Shown piece after piece: positions 15,658 to 19,712 of a DNA stretch of 19,712 nucleotides. The stretch spans positions 1-19,712 of the forward strand of contig CAZGHF010000012.1 of NCBI GenBank assembly GCA_964525595.1, written 5' to 3'. A program made the position numbers and the translations under genes. Each line of letters begins with the position of its first letter. Position 1 is the first letter of the stretch. The notes under the pieces are model-generated. The model did not search any database, was not told the origin of the DNA, and saw nothing but the letters and a program-made list of their open reading frames with translations. This DNA is from CAZGHF01 sp964525595 (GTDB taxonomy: Bacteria; Patescibacteriota; Minisyncoccia; UBA6257; GWB1-50-10).

Positions 15658-15973
15658 AATGGAATCATTGGGTGATTTTCGGCTTCGGTATCTGGCTTTT
15701 CGTTTCGCCTTGGGTTCTTGGATTTTCCGACCTTAATCTAGTTGTTTGGAATAATCTCATGGTCGGTGCGCTTATGGTTGTTTTTGTTCTCTGGAATTTT
15801 TCACCACCCGANNNNNNNNNNNNNNNNNNNNNNNNNNNNNNNNNNNNNNNNNNNNNNNNNNNNNNNNNNNNNNNNNNNNNNNNNNNNNNNNNNNNNNNNN
15901 NNNNNNNNNNNTCATGGTCGGTGCGCTTATGGTTGTTTTTGTTCTCTGGAATTTTTCACCACCCGAGTTGTAA
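15654..15973 (+). CDS. Small SPW-repeat membrane protein, interrupted by an assembly gap
   Basis: The visible N-terminal 52 residues start MKWNHWVIFGFGIWLFVSPW and contain one SPW motif (SPWVLGF) with two hydrophobic helices, matching half of a typical SPW protein. The 100-N run at 15812-15911 splits the gene, but the 55 bases before it recur exactly after it. Collapsing the duplicate gives the reading Glu-Leu-stop (TAA 15971-15973) and a complete 54-residue protein whose stop is 3 bases before the next ATG. Function is unknown; it is a predicted inner-membrane protein lying between a DsbA-like and a thioredoxin reductase-like gene. Reading straight through the N run gives a false longer protein. 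Confidence 0.7.
15757..15966 (+). repeat. Exact 55-base direct repeat flanking the N run
   Basis: Bases 15757-15811 and 15912-15966 are identical over 55 bases and lie directly against the two ends of the N run. Contigs from a de Bruijn assembler with k = 55 overlap by exactly that amount, so the repeat is best read as one sequence written twice, not as a biological duplication. Confidence 0.85.
15812..15911. other. Scaffold gap (100 N), probably false
   Basis: Exactly 100 N is the conventional filler for a gap of unknown size. Because the flanks overlap by 55 bases and joining them restores an intact reading frame, the true missing length is most likely nil. Confidence 0.95.
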
Positions 15974-15976
15974 CCT

Positions 15977-16957
15977 ATGACCTATGATCTCGTGATAATT
16001 GGGGGCGGTCCGGCCGGAGTTGCGGCTGGGGTGTATGCCGCTCGAAAAAAAATCAAAACCCTTTTGATTGCTAAGGAATTTGGCGGCCAGTCGCTTGTTT
16101 CGGACAATATCGAAAACTGGATAGGCTCAAAAAAAATTACCGGTTTTGAACTTGCCGGGATGCTCGAGGAACACTTAAGAGCTCAGGAAGATTTAGAAAT
16201 TGTAGATGGTGAAATTGTGTCACAAGTTCAGAAATTAAGTGCAGCGGGGGACGAAGTAAAATTCAGGGTAACTACTGAGAGTGGTAAGGCTTATGAGACA
16301 AAGACCGTTCTTCTTGCCGTTGGCAGTCGTCGTCGGAGGCTCGGCGTACCGGGTGAGGATAAATTCGAAGGTAAAGGGGTGGTGTATTGTTCAACTTGTG
16401 ATGCGCCGGTTTTCAAAGGAAAAACGGTAACGGTTGTTGGCGGCGGCAACTCGGGGCTTGAAGCAGTAGTTGATTTATTCCCTTACGCCGATAAAATTTA
16501 TCTGGTTCATCGGAGTGAAGCTCTGAAGGGCGATCCGGTTACTCAGGAAGAGATTGTTTCGAATCCAAAAGTAGAAGTAATTTTAAATGCGGAGACTACG
16601 GAAATTATTGGTGAAAACCAGGTCGAAAGAATGAAGTACAGAGACAAAAAGACTGGCGAGATTAAAGAACTTGAGGTGCAGGGTGTTTTCGTTGAAATCG
16701 GTTCTACGCCGAACAGTGAGATAGTAAAGGATTTAGTGAGGAGGGGTCAGAATGGTGAAGTGGTGGTTGACCACAAAACTCAGGCAACATCGGAAAAAGG
16801 AATCTGGGCAGCGGGAGACGTTACTGATGTTCTTTATAAACAGAACAACATTTCCGCCGGCGACGCGATAAAGGCAGTCTTGAACATATACGATTATCTG
16901 AAATTCTTATCTCGACCGGCGGCAAAAGCTGCAATTGTCCAGGACGAGACGAATTGA
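15977..16957 (+). CDS. Thioredoxin reductase-like flavoprotein (TrxB/AhpF-C family)
   Basis: The 326-residue FAD-dependent disulfide reductase shows the FAD motif GGGPAG at 9-14, the redox pair Cys138-Ser-Thr-Cys141 in VVYCSTCDAP, the pyridine-nucleotide motif GGGNSG at 155-160 and the FAD-binding AAGDV near 275. The NADPH-selecting HRRxxxR motif of ordinary thioredoxin reductases is missing (VHRSEALKGDPVTQEEI instead), which resembles AhpF and may mean NADH use. Its natural partner could be a thioredoxin elsewhere or a pathway connected to the DsbA-like protein. The start is 3 bases after the restored SPW stop. A tRNA gene begins 6 bases after its stop. Confidence 0.85.
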   Translation: MTYDLVIIGGGPAGVAAGVYAARKKIKTLLIAKEFGGQSLVSDNIENWIGSKKITGFELAGMLEEHLRAQEDLEIVDGEIVSQVQKLSAAGDEVKFRVTTESGKAYETKTVLLAVGSRRRRLGVPGEDKFEGKGVVYCSTCDAPVFKGKTVTVVGGGNSGLEAVVDLFPYADKIYLVHRSEALKGDPVTQEEIVSNPKVEVILNAETTEIIGENQVERMKYRDKKTGEIKELEVQGVFVEIGSTPNSEIVKDLVRRGQNGEVVVDHKTQATSEKGIWAAGDVTDVLYKQNNISAGDAIKAVLNIYDYLKFLSRPAAKAAIVQDETN

Positions 16958-16963
16958 TTTGTC

Positions 16964-17034
16964 GCCGATGTAGCTTAGTGGCAAAGCAATGGTTTCGTAA
17001 ACCATGGACGGCAGTTCGATTCTGCCCATCGGCT
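16964..17034 (+). tRNA. tRNA-Thr (anticodon CGT)
   Basis: The 71-base cloverleaf is complete. The acceptor stem GCCGATG pairs with CATCGGC, the D arm is GCTT-AGTGGCA-AAGC, and the anticodon arm is ATGGT-TTCGTAA-ACCAT with anticodon CGT, reading ACG (Thr). The variable loop is GGAC and the T arm is GGCAG-TTCGATT-CTGCC. The discriminator base is T, and CCA is not encoded, so it must be added after transcription. The gene lies 6 bases after the flavoprotein stop and 7 bases before prfB, so it is probably cut from a shared transcript. Confidence 0.93.
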
Positions 17035-17041
17035 CAAAATT

Positions 17042-17740
17042 ATGAGTTACAATCCCAACATTGCTTTTATTTCAGTTTTGGCAGGTGCCGGCGGCGCAGA
17101 TGCTAAAGACTGGGCAAAGATGCTTCTTAGAATGTATAGTCGTTACGCTACCCGCCGCAGTTGGAAGACACTGTTTATTGATGAAAATGAACTGGAAATA
17201 AGGGGTAGAGACGCTTATAAACTTTTAAAAGAAGAGTCGGGCGTTCATCGTCTCGTACGCATATCGCCATTTGACGCTAAGAAACTGCGGCATACTTCAT
17301 TCGCTTTAGTTGAGGTTTTGCCGGAGTTGCCGAAGGTGGATGAAGCTAAACTGCAGATTCCTGAAAAAGACCTGAAGGTTAATTTTTCCCGGGCTGGCGG
17401 TCCCGGCGGTCAGAATGTCAACAAAGTGGAGACAGCAGTCCGGGTTGTCCATCTGCCAACCGGTCTTTCCGCTTCGTCCAGAGTCGAGCGTTCGCAGAAT
17501 GCAAACCGTGAAAAGGCGATGAATCTCTTAAAAGTAAAACTTGCCAAGTTAATGGAGGAGAAACACGAGAAAGAACTTTCCAACTTAAAAACTAGAGTCT
17601 CGCCCGAGTGGGGACACGAGATTCGTTCCTATGTTTTACATCCTTACAAGCAGGTAAAAGACCACCGGACCGGCAAAAAAATTTCAAAAGCTGAAGAAGT
17701 TTTGGATGGTAATCTAGACTTGCTGCCAAATAAGAGTTAA
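17042..17740 (+). CDS. prfB: Peptide chain release factor 2-like protein lacking domain 1
   Basis: The 232-residue class I release factor is expected to read UGA and UAA. The codon-recognition tripeptide SPF (75-77) in HRLVRISPFDAKKLRHTSF marks it as RF2. The catalytic GGQ (122-124) lies in RAGGPGGQNVNKVETAVR, and the C-terminal RSYVLHPYKQVKDHRTG and VLDGNLD match RF2. Standard RF2 is about 365 residues; here the N-terminal domain 1, over 100 residues, is absent, and a domain 2 hairpin is shorter by about 11. No upstream start exists: the frame meets TAG inside the tRNA at 16976-16978, and no programmed frameshift site is seen. PrfH is unlikely, because the SPF and GGQ contexts are those of RF2. 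Confidence 0.82.
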   Translation: MSYNPNIAFISVLAGAGGADAKDWAKMLLRMYSRYATRRSWKTLFIDENELEIRGRDAYKLLKEESGVHRLVRISPFDAKKLRHTSFALVEVLPELPKVDEAKLQIPEKDLKVNFSRAGGPGGQNVNKVETAVRVVHLPTGLSASSRVERSQNANREKAMNLLKVKLAKLMEEKHEKELSNLKTRVSPEWGHEIRSYVLHPYKQVKDHRTGKKISKAEEVLDGNLDLLPNKS

Positions 17741-17760
17741 GATTAAAACCGAAAACTGAC

Positions 17761-18438
17761 ATGATAGTTTTTCAGAACGTAACCAAGAGTTACAACGGCT
17801 CCAATGCTCTTGAAAAAGTAAGCTTCAAAATTCAACCGACTGAATTTGCGACCATTGTCGGCCGCTCCGGTGCCGGCAAGTCCACTGTCTTGAAGCTTTT
17901 AATAGGTGAGGACCGACCAACCAAAGGCCAGGTCTTTTTTGGTTCTTACGAAGTCAATAAATTAAAATCAAAAGATCTTCCGGAATTTCGCCGCCACATC
18001 GGCGTTATTTTTCAGGATTTCCGTCTGCTTTCCCAAAAAAACGTTTTTGAAAATGTCGCTTTTGCCTTAGAGGTTTGGGGTAAGTCACAAAAGGAAATAA
18101 ACGAACTCGTGCCCCAGGTTTTGGACATGGTCGGTCTCCGTGACAAGATTTTCAATTTTCCGGCCGAACTCTCCGGCGGCGAAAAGCAGCGGGTTGCGAT
18201 TGCAAGAGCGATGATTATCAGGCCCGATGTTTTAATTGCCGATGAGCCAACGGGAAATTTGGATCCCTACAATACCTGGGAAGTGATAAAACTTCTTACG
18301 AAAATAAACGAACTCGGCAGTACCGTCCTTCTTGCAACTCACGATAAAGACATCGTAACGACCCTTGGAGTAAGAGTGATAACTTTGGACAAGGGGAAAG
18401 TGGTCAAAGACGACCCAACCGGTAAGTTTATACTTTAA
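17761..18438 (+). CDS. ftsE: Cell division ATP-binding protein FtsE
   Basis: The 225-residue ABC ATPase has all motifs: Walker A GRSGAGKST at 34-42, Q-loop FQDFRLL at 84-90, signature LSGGEKQ at 137-143, Walker B VLIADEPTGNLD at 157-168 and the His switch ATHD at 192-195. QDFRLL after the Q-loop is characteristic of FtsE. With FtsX it forms a membrane complex that activates cell-wall hydrolases during division. The start is 20 bases after prfB and has no clear ribosome site. The stop at 18436-18438 touches the left arm of the inverted repeat that separates it from ftsX. Confidence 0.92.
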   Translation: MIVFQNVTKSYNGSNALEKVSFKIQPTEFATIVGRSGAGKSTVLKLLIGEDRPTKGQVFFGSYEVNKLKSKDLPEFRRHIGVIFQDFRLLSQKNVFENVAFALEVWGKSQKEINELVPQVLDMVGLRDKIFNFPAELSGGEKQRVAIARAMIIRPDVLIADEPTGNLDPYNTWEVIKLLTKINELGSTVLLATHDKDIVTTLGVRVITLDKGKVVKDDPTGKFIL

Positions 18439-18576
18439 TCCCTCACCCTTCAAAGATTGCTTGAATAAATTTAAGAAGGTAATATTCAAAAAGATGAACA
18501 GTATTAAAAATAAAAATGATTTTCAAATCAAAATTTCCATAGTCGCGAAGCGACTTATCTTTGTAGGGTGAGGGAT
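18438..18576 (+). repeat. 139-base inverted-repeat element filling the ftsE-ftsX gap
   Basis: The left arm, 18438-18457, begins ATCCCTCACCCT and continues CAAAGAT. The right arm, 18557-18576, is its reverse complement with one mismatch in 20. The arms run exactly from the ftsE stop to the ftsX start, so the right arm carries the ftsX ribosome site (AGGGTGAGGG) and start codon. The 99-base interior is very AT-rich and contains a 6-bp hairpin. It could be a MITE-like insertion or an mRNA structure that hides the ftsX start. No clear target duplication is visible. Confidence 0.7.
18541..18555 (+). other. Perfect 6-bp hairpin within the inverted-repeat element
   Basis: AGTCGC, GAA, GCGACT forms a GC-rich stem with a three-base loop, directly inside the right arm of the larger inverted repeat. 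There is no T-run after it, so it is not a typical intrinsic terminator. Confidence 0.6.
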
Positions 18577-19480
18577 GGATACATTATCAAGAATAATCAA
18601 ATATGCCTGGCTTGGGTTTTTAAGACAAGGCTCGCTTTCGATCTCAACCATCGGCATCATGATTTTGGCGCTTATTGTTTTTGAAGGCCTTATTTTATTC
18701 AACGTCGTTGCCGGTGGTGCCATAGAATCGGTTCAGGAAAAAGTGGACATAAGCGTTTATTTCAAAAGCAATGTTTCGGAAGATTCAGTTTTAACAATTA
18801 AACGTTCCTTGGAGGGACTTACGGAAGTAAAGTCTGTAGAATACGTATCTCAGGAAGAAGCACTGGAAGAGTTTAAGGTGCGGCACGCCGATGACCAAAC
18901 TATTATCCAGACGCTTGAGGAGCTTGATGAGAACCCGCTTCTTGCTTCCTTAAATATTAAAGCCAATGAGCTTGGTGAGTACGACACAATTGCCGGTTAT
19001 CTGGAGGCTCCGAATTTGGAGGAGGTGGTTGAGAAAGTCACTTATGCCCAGAACAAGATTGTTATTGAACGTTTGGACAAACTTATAACTACAACCGAAA
19101 GAGGGGTGGTGGGACTTACTGTATTTCTCGCGTTTCTCGCTACTCTTGTTACTTTCAACACCATTCGTCTTGCGATATTTTCCAATAGGGAGCAAATTGA
19201 AATTATGCGCCTGGTCGGCGCTTCAAACGGATTCATTCGCGGACCCTATATTGTTGAAGGAGTAATCTACGGGCTGATTGCCGCAGTTATAAGTTTTATT
19301 ATTCTTATCCCCGTTATAAGTTTTGCCTCTCCCCACATTGCTAGTTTCATTCTGGAAATAAATCTTGGGGATTATTTCGCCGCCAACTGGGGTACACTTC
19401 TCCTTTATCAGGTTCTTTTCGGTGTCGTTTTAGGAACTATCTCAAGCACTATTGCGATAAGGAGGTATTTGGGGGCTTAA
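18575..19480 (+). CDS. ftsX: Cell division protein FtsX
   Basis: The 301-residue membrane protein has the FtsX layout: a short cytoplasmic N-terminus, a first helix at about 24-47, an extracellular domain at about 50-170 (EKVDISVYFKSNVSEDSV; VEYVSQEEALEEF), and three C-terminal helices with the conserved EIMRLVGASNGFIRGPYIVEG segment between the second and third. It partners FtsE and passes ATP-driven changes to peptidoglycan hydrolases outside the membrane. The ribosome site and ATG lie in the right arm of the inverted repeat. The usual tight ftsE-ftsX junction is therefore stretched to 136 bases. The stop overlaps the convergent gene by 4 bases. Confidence 0.9.
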   Translation: MDTLSRIIKYAWLGFLRQGSLSISTIGIMILALIVFEGLILFNVVAGGAIESVQEKVDISVYFKSNVSEDSVLTIKRSLEGLTEVKSVEYVSQEEALEEFKVRHADDQTIIQTLEELDENPLLASLNIKANELGEYDTIAGYLEAPNLEEVVEKVTYAQNKIVIERLDKLITTTERGVVGLTVFLAFLATLVTFNTIRLAIFSNREQIEIMRLVGASNGFIRGPYIVEGVIYGLIAAVISFIILIPVISFASPHIASFILEINLGDYFAANWGTLLLYQVLFGVVLGTISSTIAIRRYLGA

Positions 19481-19712
19481 AGGAGGCTGGTTACCAGTTC
19501 CTTTTCTATGTTTTTGGAGGAAAAGCGAACCTTCTTTTTCTTGCCAACCACTTCACCCCTAAATAGTGTGGACACGAACCAAGGTTTCTTTGGCGGTTTG
19601 TTGACCCAGCTGGGCAACTTTTTAAACCCTGTCCAACTTAGTTCATCGCCGACTGAAGCATACTCTTCAAAGTCGGGGATAATATCGGTCAGGGAAACGC
19701 CAGCTTGAATTA
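19477..19712 (-). CDS. C-terminal part of an unidentified protein (runs off the right edge)
   Basis: The - strand frame is open from the window edge to TAA at 19479-19477, giving 77 visible residues. It is rich in Lys, Trp and acidic residues (for example DIIPDFEEYASVGDE and WVNKPPKKPWFVSTLFRGE) and ends KNIEKELVTSLL. It has a more protein-like composition than the opposing + strand frame. It lacks membrane segments and cysteines. No family is recognised. It is convergent with ftsX, with stops overlapping by 4 bases, which matches the tail overlaps seen elsewhere in the window. Confidence 0.5.
   Translation of the reverse strand, partial: IQAGVSLTDIIPDFEEYASVGDELSWTGFKKLPSWVNKPPKKPWFVSTLFRGEVVGKKKKVRFSSKNIEKELVTSLL

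Noticed and set aside
15654..15980. Long frame reading through the N run (about 108 residues)
   Set aside because: It repeats the same residues on both sides of the gap, in line with a duplicated contig end; the collapsed 54-residue gene explains the data better.
18494..18571. 25-codon frame starting MNSIKNKNDFQ inside the ftsE-ftsX element
   Set aside because: It is short, AT-driven, lacks a ribosome site and runs through the hairpin; likely chance.
19508..19708. + strand frame of 66 codons after ftsX
   Set aside because: The - strand frame is open for the whole remaining stretch with a better protein composition and a stop overlapping ftsX; the + frame has no support.

Overview
The window looks like a chromosomal piece of a small-genome, host-associated-type bacterium, most probably a member of the Patescibacteria (candidate phyla radiation). 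This is inferred from very tight gene packing, a surface-glycan locus joined directly to ftsE-ftsX, many poorly recognisable ribosome sites, an unusually short release factor 2, and a scaffold gap of the kind left by metagenome assembly. TGA works as a stop codon throughout, which argues against the lineages that recode it. No marker gene here fixes the taxonomy.

Region 1 (1-8802, + strand) is one compact operon-like run for nucleotide-sugar and glycan synthesis. A sedoheptulose-7-phosphate isomerase-like SIS protein, a fused heptose-1-phosphate nucleotidyltransferase/heptose-bisphosphate phosphatase and a GDP-mannose-dehydratase-type SDR together suggest GDP-heptose and then GDP-6-deoxyheptose synthesis. 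A CmcI-type methyltransferase, two further SDR proteins, an RmlC-like cupin with altered catalytic residues, and a split ThDP enzyme resembling 2-oxoacid dehydrogenase E1 alpha and beta follow, then a GT2 glycosyltransferase. The ThDP pair has no E2 or E3 nearby, so it may build a carbon branch onto a keto-sugar. This is the best candidate for undescribed chemistry.

Region 2 (8777-14908) holds assembly and export functions in alternating orientation. On the - strand are an ExoA-like GT2, a GT4 and a methyltransferase (11515 down to 8777). On the + strand are an O-antigen ligase-like membrane protein and a TPR partner. On the - strand is a Wzx/MOP-type flippase. Convergent genes overlap tail to tail, and divergent genes are separated by only 5 to 29 bases, with promoter elements that predict nearly leaderless mRNAs.

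Region 3 (14938-16957, + strand) is a redox operon: a membrane-anchored DsbA-like thiol oxidoreductase, a 54-residue SPW-type membrane protein and a thioredoxin reductase-like flavoprotein. A run of 100 N interrupts the SPW gene, but an exact 55-base repeat on both sides shows that this is very probably a false gap that should be collapsed.

Region 4 (16964-19712) has a tRNA-Thr(CGT) squeezed between trxB-like and prfB, a release factor 2 lacking domain 1, ftsE, a 139-base inverted-repeat element filling the ftsE-ftsX gap, ftsX, and the end of an unrecognised - strand gene running off the right edge.
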